Assembly (NCBI GenBank): GCA_956465555.1
Contig: OY101119.1
Location: 992,001-1,056,000, forward strand
Length of the DNA: 64,000 nucleotides
Source of the DNA: Nitzschia sp. pyKryTriq1
Taxonomy: Eukaryota; Bacillariophyta; Bacillariophyceae; Bacillariales; Bacillariaceae
Direction of reading: 5' to 3'
The number at the start of each line of letters is the position of its first letter. Position 1 is the stretch's first letter. The translations under genes were made by a program, and so were the position numbers. A model generated the notes under the pieces. It was not told the DNA's origin, did no database searches, and saw only the letters and a list, made by a program, of their open reading frames with translations. This document shows positions 28,134 through 38,859 of this stretch, one piece after another.

Positions 28134-30914
28134 TCACGAAGCATCTGAACACTCTTTCTCATCTACCAACTGAACTGAATTTGCGCTTCCCTCCCCATTC
28201 GACGGTGCAGGAGACGGATCCTCGACTTCAGTCACCCGCATTTCCAAATCATATACCGAAGACACGTTCTGGCTTACTTTGCTGCTTGACTTTTCTCCAG
28301 AGCTTGGTAAATTCTGGCGCTGCTGGGAAAGTAATGTCTGTAGTCCGAGGATCTCTTCCTCGAGTTGTTCAAGTGTGCGTTTGTGGGTGACACGCGAACC
28401 GTACTCTTGCTCGATTTGATTCCCACCGGCAGGGTTCTCTTCCTCTTTACACTCAAATAAATTTTCATTGCTCCTTAAACCGAAAAAACCCGTGCTTGAC
28501 ATTCGTCTCTCAGGTGGTGGCTGAACTTGATATTTCATTTTTGGTACGAAAATCCACAGCAGTGTCGAGCAAGAAGCCAAAAAGACGATCGCATTCCCGA
28601 CGAAAATAGATGCATCTGGATTATCATACGCCAGAACCAGAACAGGACCACCAACAAAGGCGACCAGAAATATAGACATCATCACGATTGCAATATATCT
28701 CGACTCAGAGTATTCTGTTGACATTGCACGAGTCTTCCAAGCTTGTAACAGTGCAAATGCCATGGCAAAAAAATTGATACAGAGCAGTGCAATGACAAAC
28801 GGCAATCGTTGTCCATCTCGGCTGCATCGACCAACCGTTTCGGTTGGCCGCCCGAACATATCCACATTTTCTACTTCGATCTCCCAATGCAAAGGGTAAA
28901 AGATCGTTTTTATGAATAAGACGATCACATTAGCTGAAACGGGTGCAAGGGCAAAACGGTGAGAGAGTTTGCAGAAAGAATGAAGCCAAAGTGAAATGCA
29001 ACGTTGCTTCCACGTACCTCCGAGGTGCACGATCATCGGTTTCAAAACGTCCCGATATGTCACCGTCACTCTCCGAAAATGAACCGAGCAGTGAAGAATG
29101 AGCGAAACACGATAGGTCTTGGTGTACAGAGCAGCGAAGATAAATGAAAAACCAAGGCAAAGTAGCCAGGCCACTGAATTGCATGCAATGTCGCAACCTC
29201 GCACGGTAGCGACACTATTATCGACCATGTTGACAGGAATGGTCGTGGCAAAGATGACAACCCCCGCACAAATCATTTGCAAAAAGATAGGCTGCGACGC
29301 GCGGACAACTCTTGTTTTCTGGTACTTCAGAGTCCAAAAACTGCAGCTTATGGACAAGACCAAGACAATGGCAAACATCACCCAACTACCAATCCGTAGC
29401 CCAGAATCAAAGAAGTCCTGTTCAGTGTTCAAGGCTGGTAGATCCTTGGGAATATTGCTCGTGCCATCATTGAAAGTATAATCTTCTAAACTCTCCCAAG
29501 TGCCCTGTTGGAATATGTCCGTGACCACCGACTTAAACTGAACCATTGCTGCATCTGAGGATATTTCGTCCTCGAGATGATTGACAACTTTGAAAAGAGT
29601 ACTTATGGCTTCACGAGAACCAGTAATGTTATTCAGTGTGACAGTACCAGACATGGAAGCGAAAGACGTTGCCTTGATGTGCTCATAATGTGTATAGCCA
29701 TCTAGCGTAAGGTTGCCATATCGTGTGGCTGTACAGGCAGCCAAGCCAACCGCAAGGGCAGCCTCGTAAACGAAGGAAATGTAACCACTTTTCAATGGAT
29801 TCATGAAGCCATCTTCAAATACAAGGGTCTTGTTGACTGGCATTATTGAACTCAAATATTCCAGGTCGTCAGGGTTCTTCAATTCCTTCAATTTTTGCTG
29901 AAAGTTGTCGAATAATCGTTCACCAACTATCCCACCCGAGGCTTCCATAAGTCCGACCCCGCGATACGCCAAGTGCAGAGGTGAATCTCTTTCAATTTGC
30001 CGATTGATCAGTGCCGAGTTGAAACTGTCCGAGAAAAACCAATTATGGTGGCCGTTGCCAGCAATTTTTTGAAGGTAGGCCTCTTCCATCACGGCATCAA
30101 ACGTCTCAGATCCAAACATGATACCGAATATGAAGTTGAAGCCGGTCTCTCGTAGTAAAAAAATTGCGTCACGTATGCCACTTTTGGTTACGTCTTGAGG
30201 AGGCGGAAGATCCACAGTTTGAATGACCATGTGGGGTGCATACAATTTTGCTGCTTGTCGTAGTCCCTCCGCAAAAAAGTTCCCGTACTCGTCATTCACA
30301 TGGAGTACCGCAAGATATTCAATGTTGAGCTCCTGTGAAAAGTAAAGTATGATTGGTACGGCATTTCCAAAATCTGATGGGATGGTTCGCCCAAAGAGCG
30401 GGTACTGATTTTTATCATCAAGATCTGCACTCGTAGAGAAGCCGCTTAGCTGTGGATATCCTTGCACGCCCGTGAGAATGCTCATGGGAATAGAAACAGC
30501 AGACCGAACGGCTCCCAAAAATGCACATGGTTTTCTTTGCCTCCGAGTTGTCACTTCAATAGCTTGCCTCAATGATGGGCCTTCTAGCAACTGGGTATCG
30601 AAAAATTCTACCGAGAATTTGACAGGGCAGTTTCGTGTTTCTGCGACTTCGCTGACGATTGATCCATCTCCGACATTGAGCTGGTGAGCCGCGAGCGCAA
30701 CCGCGGCAGCCACTTCGTAAGAAGGTTCGTAAGGGGTTCGGTCTTTGCCTCGAGTAAAATCGAGAAAGGTGGCCAAGTGGCATTCAGCAAGGACAAACTC
30801 CGAGGAAGAGGAATTACTCCATATGTCGACGTTCGATCCCGGAGTTCGCGTGATAGTCACCTCGTCCCGAAGCTTCGAGTTCGAAGGCAGAGAGGTGAGA
30901 ATAGGCGAGGCCAT
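28134..30914 (-). CDS. Class C GPCR (GABA-B-like receptor)
   Basis: Exons 29018..30914 and 28134..28933; 898 residues if spliced. Residues about 60-460 form a type I periplasmic-binding/ANF ligand-binding domain (SAVSIPMSILTGVQGYP, LHVNDEYGNFFAEGLRQ). A seven-helix domain follows, beginning SWVMFAIVLVLSISCSFW, with the class C hallmark VVRASQPIFLQMICAG, a TM3 Cys and later FVIALLCINFFAMAFALL. The C-terminus has a short coiled coil (KRTLEQLEEEILGLQTLL) like GABA-B subunits, then a Ser-rich tail. No clear signal peptide precedes the ectodomain. The 84-bp intron is stop-free and in phase; retained, it would insert 28 residues before ANVIVLFIKTIF in the membrane domain. The ligand is unknown. Confidence 0.85.
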   Translation of the reverse strand: MASPILTSLPSNSKLRDEVTITRTPGSNVDIWSNSSSSEFVLAECHLATFLDFTRGKDRTPYEPSYEVAAAVALAAHQLNVGDGSIVSEVAETRNCPVKFSVEFFDTQLLEGPSLRQAIEVTTRRQRKPCAFLGAVRSAVSIPMSILTGVQGYPQLSGFSTSADLDDKNQYPLFGRTIPSDFGNAVPIILYFSQELNIEYLAVLHVNDEYGNFFAEGLRQAAKLYAPHMVIQTVDLPPPQDVTKSGIRDAIFLLRETGFNFIFGIMFGSETFDAVMEEAYLQKIAGNGHHNWFFSDSFNSALINRQIERDSPLHLAYRGVGLMEASGGIVGERLFDNFQQKLKELKNPDDLEYLSSIMPVNKTLVFEDGFMNPLKSGYISFVYEAALAVGLAACTATRYGNLTLDGYTHYEHIKATSFASMSGTVTLNNITGSREAISTLFKVVNHLEDEISSDAAMVQFKSVVTDIFQQGTWESLEDYTFNDGTSNIPKDLPALNTEQDFFDSGLRIGSWVMFAIVLVLSISCSFWTLKYQKTRVVRASQPIFLQMICAGVVIFATTIPVNMVDNSVATVRGCDIACNSVAWLLCLGFSFIFAALYTKTYRVSLILHCSVHFRRVTVTYRDVLKPMIVHLGGTWKQRCISLWLHSFCKLSHRFALAPVSANVIVLFIKTIFYPLHWEIEVENVDMFGRPTETVGRCSRDGQRLPFVIALLCINFFAMAFALLQAWKTRAMSTEYSESRYIAIVMMSIFLVAFVGGPVLVLAYDNPDASIFVGNAIVFLASCSTLLWIFVPKMKYQVQPPPERRMSSTGFFGLRSNENLFECKEEENPAGGNQIEQEYGSRVTHKRTLEQLEEEILGLQTLLSQQRQNLPSSGEKSSSKVSQNVSSVYDLEMRVTEVEDPSPAPSNGEGSANSVQLVDEKECSDAS

Positions 30915-31359
30915 CTAGCTAGTGGGGACAATACCAGATTGATTTGTTGACTGTTGCACCGTGTGCGGTTACTTTTGGTGACGAGCTTTGAATGAAAGTA
31001 CCAGTACCTGGTATCTGGTAGACTCCTCCTCCACAGTCAATCTGTTTTTTCCTCTGCGTTGCTTCTTCCTTGTTTGCTTCGTCATCGTCATTATTTCATC
31101 GGCTCTGCATCTACCGGTAGCGCTATTACTCGTCGTCTACCAGGTAGCTGGTACAAGGTATCGGTTCGGTTCAGAGAACCGGTTCGGTTCGCCGCGCGCA
31201 ATGACGAAGAGAAGTCTTTCGCGCGCAACATGTTGCGCCACATCTGTCCAGGCATAATATAATACCGTTGTCTATTGTTTATTGCCCCTCTCGAGTAGAC
31301 TACCGGTACTTTATTCACTCGCTCGTTTGGTGGTGTACTGTGTACGGTACTGTACTGCA
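30915..31359. other. Intergenic with ACCGGT/GTAC clusters
   Basis: Receptor promoter side. TACCTGGTATCTGGTAG, CTACCGGTAG and GAACCGGTTCGGTTC words at about 31000-31360. No gene seen. Confidence 0.55.
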
Positions 31360-31566
31360 CCATGTCAACTGACGGGACTGCCTGGATGACTCCTCCGAGC
31401 AAACGAATAAGAGTCAGTTTCATGTCAGTGGCGAGCTCTTTAGCACGCTTCTTATCCTAGACTGCAAAGGCTTTGAGACCTTGTCCACGCTCTATTTCAT
31501 TGCCTACTTTCTGGGCAGCACCGGCATCAAAGCCAATGTATTCCAATACTGTGTCAATAGGGTCCA
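31360..31566 (-). pseudogene. Short ORF remnant, possibly mobile-element N-terminus
   Basis: From the ATG at 31566 the minus strand reads MDPIDTVLEYIGFDAGAAQK for 36 codons, meets TAG, and continues open in the same frame as DKKRAKELATDMKLTLIRLL. The start resembles the opening segment I associate with diatom mobile-element ORFs, but I cannot name the family. Interrupted and short, so treated as a remnant. Confidence 0.3.
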
Positions 31567-32003
31567 TACTTGCAATTATGACGATGATCAGTCGTCACGC
31601 ACAGTCCTAAGAATTTTCAAATTCACTAGTTTTGTCAAATGTTGACCAAAAAACTATCAGTGATCTCTTAATGAGATATGTACCACTGATATACAATTGC
31701 TCTGTATAGCTGAATCGACTAATGGGCAGTCGTAATAAACCGAATAAATCTAGCCAAAGAGTGTAGGATAATTGCAAGTAGTAACATGAAAGTTATAAAA
31801 GTATTACGATCAGCAACAAGCGATCGGTGACAGTCATTCTCAAAATGACCCGACCGCTATTAGTCTGACTAATATGACCACATCATTTCGCAAATAATCA
31901 GATGCGTCTGGCAGAATGGTAACATTTTCCCCCATAAATCAGACGAAACAGCACCTCTATTAAAAACTATGCATCCTACTTTGTTTGCTTGTGTAGCTCT
32001 AAC
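31567..32003. other. Intergenic, AT-rich, nothing recognised
   Basis: AT-rich sequence upstream of the remnant and downstream of the methyltransferase stop. No coding signal. Confidence 0.5.
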
Positions 32004-33681
32004 TCAAGTGGGCGACTTTCGTAGTTGTAGTATCACAGTAGCTCCTTGGACATCCTCGCCACGCTGTTTTCGTAAGATGCCATCTTTCCAGTGAACCAAC
32101 TCCAAGCCAAACAATCGGGCTCGCTCTGTGATGTATTCTTGGGAGTGGCCAAATCTGCCGCTCGGTAACAACCTCATGCCATGTGCAATTGTTTCCAATG
32201 AAAAGACTATCACCCCACCCGCCTTTAGGCAATTGCAGGACGCCTCGAATATTGAGGATACATCGCCAATGTAAATGAAGACGTCTGCCGCCACAATGAT
32301 ATCGACTGTTTCCGCTGGTTCCTGAGCAAGCAACTTCGCTGCGTCTCCTTGTCGAACACTGCTGTACACCCGAACTCCATCTTGCGGGCTGCGCGCACTG
32401 GCAAGCTCGACCATTCGTGGAGATAAATCGAATCCTCGCAAGTTGATATTCGACTGAATATTTTTTTTGATCTCCTCACCTGCCAAACCTGTACCACATC
32501 CCACATCAATGACTTCCACAGGACGTGCCAAGCAAGATGCATCGTTCTCTTCCCACCAGCTCTTGAGCGCATCTACTACCAATTGATGTCCCTTATAGTT
32601 CAAGTCCTGTACCAGCTCGTCCTCAAAACGTGCGGCGTAGCCATCAAAAAGACCTTGGACGTAGTCGGGATCAAAGGACTTGGTGGAAGACACGTCCACA
32701 CCCAACGAAGCCAACTGCGCTAGTGCATGACCATCCCCTGGATTCGCTAAAGTAGCTCTGAAAAAAAGCGATGGCTGCATGCGTTTTCCCGGCCTTTTTC
32801 TGAACGATTCCCATATTGTTGTACAGATCTGATTGCACTTCCAAGGGTACGTCCTTGCTCCCACTTTGCAAAATCTCTTCAGCTGGCTTCAAATATGCCA
32901 TTTGTGCGGCCTCGGGTAACCCCGCCTCTCGGGCTGATGCCGCCGCAAGGACACAGGATTGTATCCATTGGACTGGATCGGATCCACTCTCCCCATGTTG
33001 TTGTTGTAAGAGCGCTGTGGCCGTATGATAGGCTTGATGGGCCTCTGAAATCCGTCCTGTCTTTCTCATTACTGCCCCCTGAAATTGATGCACCAAAGGC
33101 TGGTTCGGAAAGCGCTCCAGGAGTCGTTGGGCCAAGAGTATTGTTTCATCATCTAGCGAGCGTACTGATGACAGCGAGGACAGGAGAGTCGGGGTTGCCT
33201 CTTGCAAAATTGACTCCAAAATTCCGCTCTCCTCTTTCAGATTGACACTGGTCAAATCCAAGGCCTTGCGGTAGCAGGCGGACGCTTGGGCCACGTCGCT
33301 AATTTTCAAGAAATGAGAGGCGCCACGCAAGAGACTGTCGATCCTAGTCGAATCGTCCAGTGAATTTTCTTCACCTATTCCTGCCTTCCAAAAGGACGTG
33401 GCGATTTCCTCGAGATGCTGGAACCGAGAAGCATCATCGAAAGATGAAGGATCGTCGTCGACAATCGACGGCGACACTGGCTCCGACTCGAGTAACATTC
33501 CCAGCATGTGCAATGCCTTTGGGAAATCGGGATCTTTCGCGAGCTTATCCCTGCACATTTGAATTGCCTTTTGGATCTGTGCATCCTTATTGTGGCTAGA
33601 CGACGGCGAGGCGTCGGCATGCGATGGTAGCGACAGCAACAAGAAGGCTACCGTGACGGGCACCCGAAAGACGACCTTCAT
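32004..33681 (-). CDS. TPR-methyltransferase fusion, split by frameshift
   Basis: Reading from the ATG at 33681: a signal-peptide-like start (VTVAFLLLSLPSHADA), about 300 residues of TPR-type helical repeats ending in LYNNMGIVQKKAGKTHAAIA, then a T7 run (A7 at 32761-32767 on the given strand). Beyond it the other frame continues the last TPR (RATLANPGDGHALAQLASLG) into FDPDYVQGLFDGYAARFEDE and a class I methyltransferase with the SAM motif VIDVGCGTGLAGEEI and ADVFIYIGD. With one T fewer, both halves would make one protein of about 558 residues, an arrangement also seen in bacterial TPR-methyltransferases. Sequencing error, a real mutation or slippage are all possible. Substrate unknown. Confidence 0.78.
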
Positions 33682-34704
33682 TTTGTATTCGTCCTATTCG
33701 AATGCAGGCTATGACCGACTAGTTGCACAGTTCCTTGATGGATTCATTTTCTCTACCTGTAGTGATCTTTCGTCGTCGAGGTCAATAATGTGGATGGCAG
33801 ACTAAATTCATTTGAAAAGCTTGAGGATCGAGTGAATGGTCGGTGGTGGATTGTTGATCCTGCAAAGATGACTACAACAAAAACTACAGTATGGTAAGTA
33901 CGTACCGGTAGACGATGAGAGAGCATCGGGTGTGCGGGCGGCGCGAAAGCGGTGACCGAGTGGAGTGAGTGAGTCAGTCAGTCACCGGTCTAAACAATTT
34001 CTGCAGTACCAAAACCCGCCACAAACGTTGCGGGACTGGAGTAATTCTAAATATCTCTACTACGACTATGATACTCTTCCTACGAAAAGCGCAAGCAAAC
34101 AAATATTATATATGCGGCTTTATTACTATGATCGACCTGTAAACCTACCATCAAGGTTCTGCTTTCTGCATTGAACACGGTCCCAAGGCTTGGTCCTTTA
34201 GTGAGCAGATGGTTGCATCTTTTGCTGCGTCTGGAAAATGGCGCAGGAGTCTCTCAACCGCTCTGATCCAGGCTACCCTGTAGGAAAGGAATGGCGAGGG
34301 TCCATTCATGAAAGATATCATTGAGCAAGACCGAGTCTGAAGAATCAGCTCCTTGGCCACCCATATTTTATGCGAACTCGGTCGACTTTCACGACATCCG
34401 AATTGCATCTACTGTAGTTCTCACAACGTATACCACGCAGTTCTCCAATGTTATCATCGTTGCACCGAAGAAGTAGCCAGTTCGACAGAAAACACCTGGC
34501 GTAGCTATCGAAGGGGCCTTAAGCCCTCCAAAACAATATTGAAATATTTAAAAGATACGTTGAAACATCGTCGGAAAGCCAGCGTCGAGCTTGCAAGAAC
34601 ATTACTTGTAAAGCAAAATCGACCGAGATAAAAGAGCCGTCCACAAAACGATCAATCGATAAAATCCACCGGGCGACCGTTTGCGTTTAGACTGGTGTCG
34701 CTAG
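33682..34704. other. One-kb intergenic stretch
   Basis: Short open frames on both strands (for example 34151-34408 and 34353-34631) lack recognisable motifs. A GTACGTACCGGTAG cluster lies at about 33897-33910. I see no supportable gene. Confidence 0.5.
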
Positions 34705-37700
34705 TTAACTGTCTGCAAAATTGCAGGCACTCGTGTCATTGCCAAAAAGAAAGATCCGTGGTGTGTCGACAGAGTCTAGTTCCACGACGAGAACCCCGTC
34801 CGCTACAACATTGAAACCTCCGAAATCAGTGGGATACACCGTCAAGTTTCCACACAAAGCTGGGGGGATACATATTTCCTCCACCACGGTTGCCAGCTCA
34901 TGGTGTGTTTTAGATGTCCTCTCGGCGTCGGCAAAATTTGGAAAGAAGTATGGACCTCCTTCAATTTCGAAAATATCTCCATCAAACGTCAACATCTTGA
35001 CTGTCCATTTTGTGAGTTTTGGCTTAATTGTAAAGGTCAGTAGAAACAAATTCAAACCTTCATCGCATGGACGTCGTGGGTACTCGAATGTTTGAATCCC
35101 ACCTGAAAGATCAGCTTTTTGGAAAGGCAGCCCTATTGCCAACTCACGGCCATCTTCGGCGAAAGAAAGAGGCCCACTACGGGAACCTGGAAGGACCAAT
35201 TGTTCTCGCCGTTCCCATCGTGATTGAGTCCATGAGAAAGTTGTCACAACATATTCATACGAAGTTGTTGCCGTTTCGCTGTGATTGCCGTACAAAGTTA
35301 GGGCGACTGCATTTCCATCGTTGCTCAAGGCAACGGATTCTGTTCTGCATACACCGCTAGGAATTCCTTCGAACACTGTACCGCGCAGGTTCCACTCATT
35401 GCTGGCCCCATTCCAGTCAAATACCTTGACGATGTCCCCACCGGAAAATAGCAAAGTATTGCCATCGTAAGATAGCCTTATCACATCTTGGGCTGAAATA
35501 TCTCCTGAGCACACCGTCGCTTTAATCGGAACTCCTGACTGCACCCATCCGGACCCATCGAATCGAAACAAGTAAACTCTGACATCGAGGCCATCTACGC
35601 TATCACCGACAAGAAGCGCTATGGAGCTGCCGCTGCCAGATAGACTTATTGCGCCAACGACTTGGTTCGGTACCATGGTAGGCGAGGCAGTGGGCACCGT
35701 GCCAGCACTTGGCGATTCAGTTTCTGTCACAAGATGGAGTGATAACCAGTCAATGTTTGGTCCTTTCTCATCAGCTTTTAGCATCAGTATATGATTCCCT
35801 CCACTGAGCTCGATCAATTTGCGCTCCACAGTCCAGTCAGACCAACTTGGTGTGCTTTCAAATTCAAAGCTTGCAGCTATCACTCCGTCGACAAGGAGAT
35901 TCAAAGGGCGGGTATCATTCTGCGAAGAATACCGTGCAGATATCTCGTAAAAACCTGCATCAATGTCATACACTTTCCACTCCAGAGATGAACCCACGAC
36001 CATATCAGCATAGCCCTCACCACTGCAAGGACAGTACCTGGTTTCAATCACTGTGTTCACCATAATAGCATCTTCGACCTCGAAAATAATATCAGCGATC
36101 TCTCCAACATCGGGTGCAGTGGCTGGCGACAAGCTCGAAGCGCTACTAAATTTTTCTGGAATAATCGTCTCATTAGTCAGTCTCCAAGCTACATACCCTC
36201 CAGAGCCCCCTTCAGCTCTGTATATATCGACAAACCCACTACCGAAGTAGCCACCTCTAGTAGAAACAGCAATGACGCTTCCATCGTTGCTTATCCCAAC
36301 CGAGTCTTCAGCTGGTAGTGGCGGGGTCAGTAGCTGCGCATCCAGCTGCGGTGGGGACTGCAAGGTTGACAAATGGCAATCACTTCTTGTGCAGAAGTAC
36401 GTTCGAAGGGGCGCCGAGACATCTTCGGAATCAGGGACTGGGTTACAACTGATAACAATCACGACAGGAGGTAGAAAGATCGGATTGCTCGCAAAAGGAC
36501 CGCTGGCCAACGCCATTGCCTGGACAGAGCATGTGTTTATAACAGTGCGTTCTATCCACTGCGAGCCCGACTTGTCGAACAGGCCGACTTTGCCTTCTGC
36601 CATCACAGCTGCCAGAACGAAGCCGTTGTCGGAGAGCGCAAGTATACCACCCGCCTCCGAAAAGGGTTCACCATTAATAGGGTCTGACGGAAGCGGGTCG
36701 TTGCTTTCGCAAAAAAAGAAACCAAGCTCCAAGAACCCAGTAGGATCCCTTCCACAGCGTATTTCGTTAGAGCTTTCACAAGTTGCTCGACAGCAATCGC
36801 CGCCATCCATGTCGAATGTGACAGAGTTGAAATATGGATCACAGCGTCCATTCCCAATCGGTGGCACCTCGCAAAGCCCGCCCTCTGACCCGTCTGAGCA
36901 CTTGCATTCGCTGCTGACCTGGCAAATACCATCATAATAGCAAGGATTCGTGGTACTATTGCACTCGGCGCACAACAAGACTGCTGAAGACTTTTGAGAC
37001 GAAGCGGTCTGGATCCCGGGGCCTCGTTTAGGGTTCGCCATGTACCAGGACAAACCATCAGGAGAAGGATTATCATTAATGGCGTCGAGCGGTTCGCTCA
37101 AGAAGGCCACCGAATAGTTCGAGAAATACCCGTGAAAATTTGCGAGATAAGACTCAAAGTTTCCGTCAGTTTCTTCGTTATAAAAGGACTTGGAAAAGGC
37201 TATCGCCCAACGTCTCCCGGTGAAAAACATAATGTCGAAATCGTCCGGATCCCTATTCCAGAGCACAGATACCCCTTGTTCTTTTCGGGAGACGTAAACA
37301 GGTTTGTCGTACACAGTCGCAGTCGTGTTCCCAAAGCGAAGGATTTCGAAGTGACTTGACCATTTCCGGTCAATGCCTTGAAAAGTTCCCAGCCGACCAT
37401 CGGTTTGTAGTCGAGAACAGGGTTCGGGAAAATTGCACTGTCTCCCAAAGAACCCGACATCGCAAACGCATCGATTATCACTACAGAATCCATGGGCCCC
37501 ACAGAGATCTCGCTCTGCACAATCCCACCCTTCAATATGTTGGTTATCCAATGGAACCGTCCTTCCATTTTCACTCAACCCGTACCACTGCGAAACCGTC
37601 GTTGTGACAACATCAAAGTTGACGGTGGGCGAGCTCTTGGCAGAATATTTGCAAGCGTCAAGTTGATCCCTTTCAGCACCATAAATAAACGTCCAAACAT

Positions 37701-38751
37701 CCTCTTTGTCGCAATATCCAAAAAACGCCTTGTTAGAGCGCCGTTCGTAGTACACCGCACGACGGTCACTGAACACGGCGGTATTTTCAAGATAGATATC
37801 ATAAAACCCAGAAAAGGTTCCCAGCGACGGATGCACAAGGTCGCTGAAGTCAACCTTCAAGCTTGTAGGTAGGAATTTACCGCTAGTTTGGCTGCTCACG
37901 ACGTAGACCCAGCTCGCCAACAAGGCACCAAAGATCAAGGTAATCGAGAGCGAATGTAGCATTCTACGATACCATTGAGGCTTCGGATCAGGGTTGTCTG
38001 CGAGGCAAATGAGACGGACATGCCTCTCGACGTCTGGTCCGAACCAACCTCGCTTCCCTAAATAAAACGCTTGGTCATCGATGGTGGAGATAAAACTGAC
38101 GGCTGCATAGTTCAAAAGGACCCCAAGCACTTCCGAAGATTGCATGATCATAATAAAGGTCAAGAGCTGTGCATATAACCCCATCAAAAATATCAGACCC
38201 AAACTCACGCACCATCTAAACTTCACGCGCTTGGGGTTTTGCCCACATTCGGGGAAACATTCCATCATCGCCGCTTCATTGTATCCATTTCGAATGGCGA
38301 ATAGGGATGTGATAATACCTTTCTGCACCAGGATGGAATACATCATAGATAGGAGCTGAGTGGCTCGAACTGCTGATGTGACATTGGCAGGAAATTTGCA
38401 CTTGTTGGATGGCTTGGACCAATCGATAACACTGACTGACACGGCAATATAACTCGCAAATTGGAGGGTGAACACAAACAGATTCACAAGTTTCGTGCTC
38501 CAAATTGCAGCGCGCGTCGACGCAATGAAGCTGTACGTGGTCGTCGGCAAGAGGTTCTCATCGTTGGTGTAACTTTTGACCTTGCGCATCGTTACAATCG
38601 AATCAAGGAAAGGGTATGTCTCATCCTCCTCCGGGAAGTTTGCTTGTGCAGGGGTCCACGTCTTTTCTGGACGAGATTCCTCCGGAGGAGACGATTGACC
38701 TTTCTCCTTGCTCATGGTTCCTTCGTCTGTTCCCAATGAAAAGTCCATCAT
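34705..38751 (-). CDS. Giant membrane protein with EGF, LNR and CBM6-like modules
   Basis: 1348 residues in one exon. Residues about 60-300 hold five or six membrane helices (LVNLFVFTLQFASYIAVSVS, LGLIFLMGLYAQLLTFIMIM, LSITLIFGALLASWVYVV). After these comes a long ectodomain: an EGF-like unit (CGAHGFCSDNRCVCDVGFFG), a second Cys-rich EGF-like part, a Notch/LNR-like unit with NGRCDPYFN and DMDGGDCC, beta-propeller-like repeats with NDGSVIAVSTRGG, a CBM6/35-like domain (WKVYDIDAGFYEISARYSSQ, SWSDWTVE, NIDWLSLHLV), and a final Cys-containing domain. It looks like a cell-surface sugar- or wall-binding receptor. Helices precede the ectodomain, unlike usual receptors. No kinase or enzyme motif seen. 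Confidence 0.8.
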   Translation of the reverse strand: MMDFSLGTDEGTMSKEKGQSSPPEESRPEKTWTPAQANFPEEDETYPFLDSIVTMRKVKSYTNDENLLPTTTYSFIASTRAAIWSTKLVNLFVFTLQFASYIAVSVSVIDWSKPSNKCKFPANVTSAVRATQLLSMMYSILVQKGIITSLFAIRNGYNEAAMMECFPECGQNPKRVKFRWCVSLGLIFLMGLYAQLLTFIMIMQSSEVLGVLLNYAAVSFISTIDDQAFYLGKRGWFGPDVERHVRLICLADNPDPKPQWYRRMLHSLSITLIFGALLASWVYVVSSQTSGKFLPTSLKVDFSDLVHPSLGTFSGFYDIYLENTAVFSDRRAVYYERRSNKAFFGYCDKEDVWTFIYGAERDQLDACKYSAKSSPTVNFDVVTTTVSQWYGLSENGRTVPLDNQHIEGWDCAERDLCGAHGFCSDNRCVCDVGFFGRQCNFPEPCSRLQTDGRLGTFQGIDRKWSSHFEILRFGNTTATVYDKPVYVSRKEQGVSVLWNRDPDDFDIMFFTGRRWAIAFSKSFYNEETDGNFESYLANFHGYFSNYSVAFLSEPLDAINDNPSPDGLSWYMANPKRGPGIQTASSQKSSAVLLCAECNSTTNPCYYDGICQVSSECKCSDGSEGGLCEVPPIGNGRCDPYFNSVTFDMDGGDCCRATCESSNEIRCGRDPTGFLELGFFFCESNDPLPSDPINGEPFSEAGGILALSDNGFVLAAVMAEGKVGLFDKSGSQWIERTVINTCSVQAMALASGPFASNPIFLPPVVIVISCNPVPDSEDVSAPLRTYFCTRSDCHLSTLQSPPQLDAQLLTPPLPAEDSVGISNDGSVIAVSTRGGYFGSGFVDIYRAEGGSGGYVAWRLTNETIIPEKFSSASSLSPATAPDVGEIADIIFEVEDAIMVNTVIETRYCPCSGEGYADMVVGSSLEWKVYDIDAGFYEISARYSSQNDTRPLNLLVDGVIAASFEFESTPSWSDWTVERKLIELSGGNHILMLKADEKGPNIDWLSLHLVTETESPSAGTVPTASPTMVPNQVVGAISLSGSGSSIALLVGDSVDGLDVRVYLFRFDGSGWVQSGVPIKATVCSGDISAQDVIRLSYDGNTLLFSGGDIVKVFDWNGASNEWNLRGTVFEGIPSGVCRTESVALSNDGNAVALTLYGNHSETATTSYEYVVTTFSWTQSRWERREQLVLPGSRSGPLSFAEDGRELAIGLPFQKADLSGGIQTFEYPRRPCDEGLNLFLLTFTIKPKLTKWTVKMLTFDGDIFEIEGGPYFFPNFADAERTSKTHHELATVVEEICIPPALCGNLTVYPTDFGGFNVVADGVLVVELDSVDTPRIFLFGNDTSACNFADS

Positions 38752-38859
38752 TATTTTTATGGTAAAGAAAGTGCTTTAGTATCTCTCTCTGCTCTACCGG
38801 TAGTCTACTACTCTAGAGTAGAAACAAAGAAACGAAGATGACAATATTTCAATGTGCTA

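Noticed and set aside
34353-34631. Short ORFs in the 1-kb gap at 33.7-34.7 kb.
   Set aside because: No motif, no supporting splice structure, and overlapping frames on the other strand are equally open.
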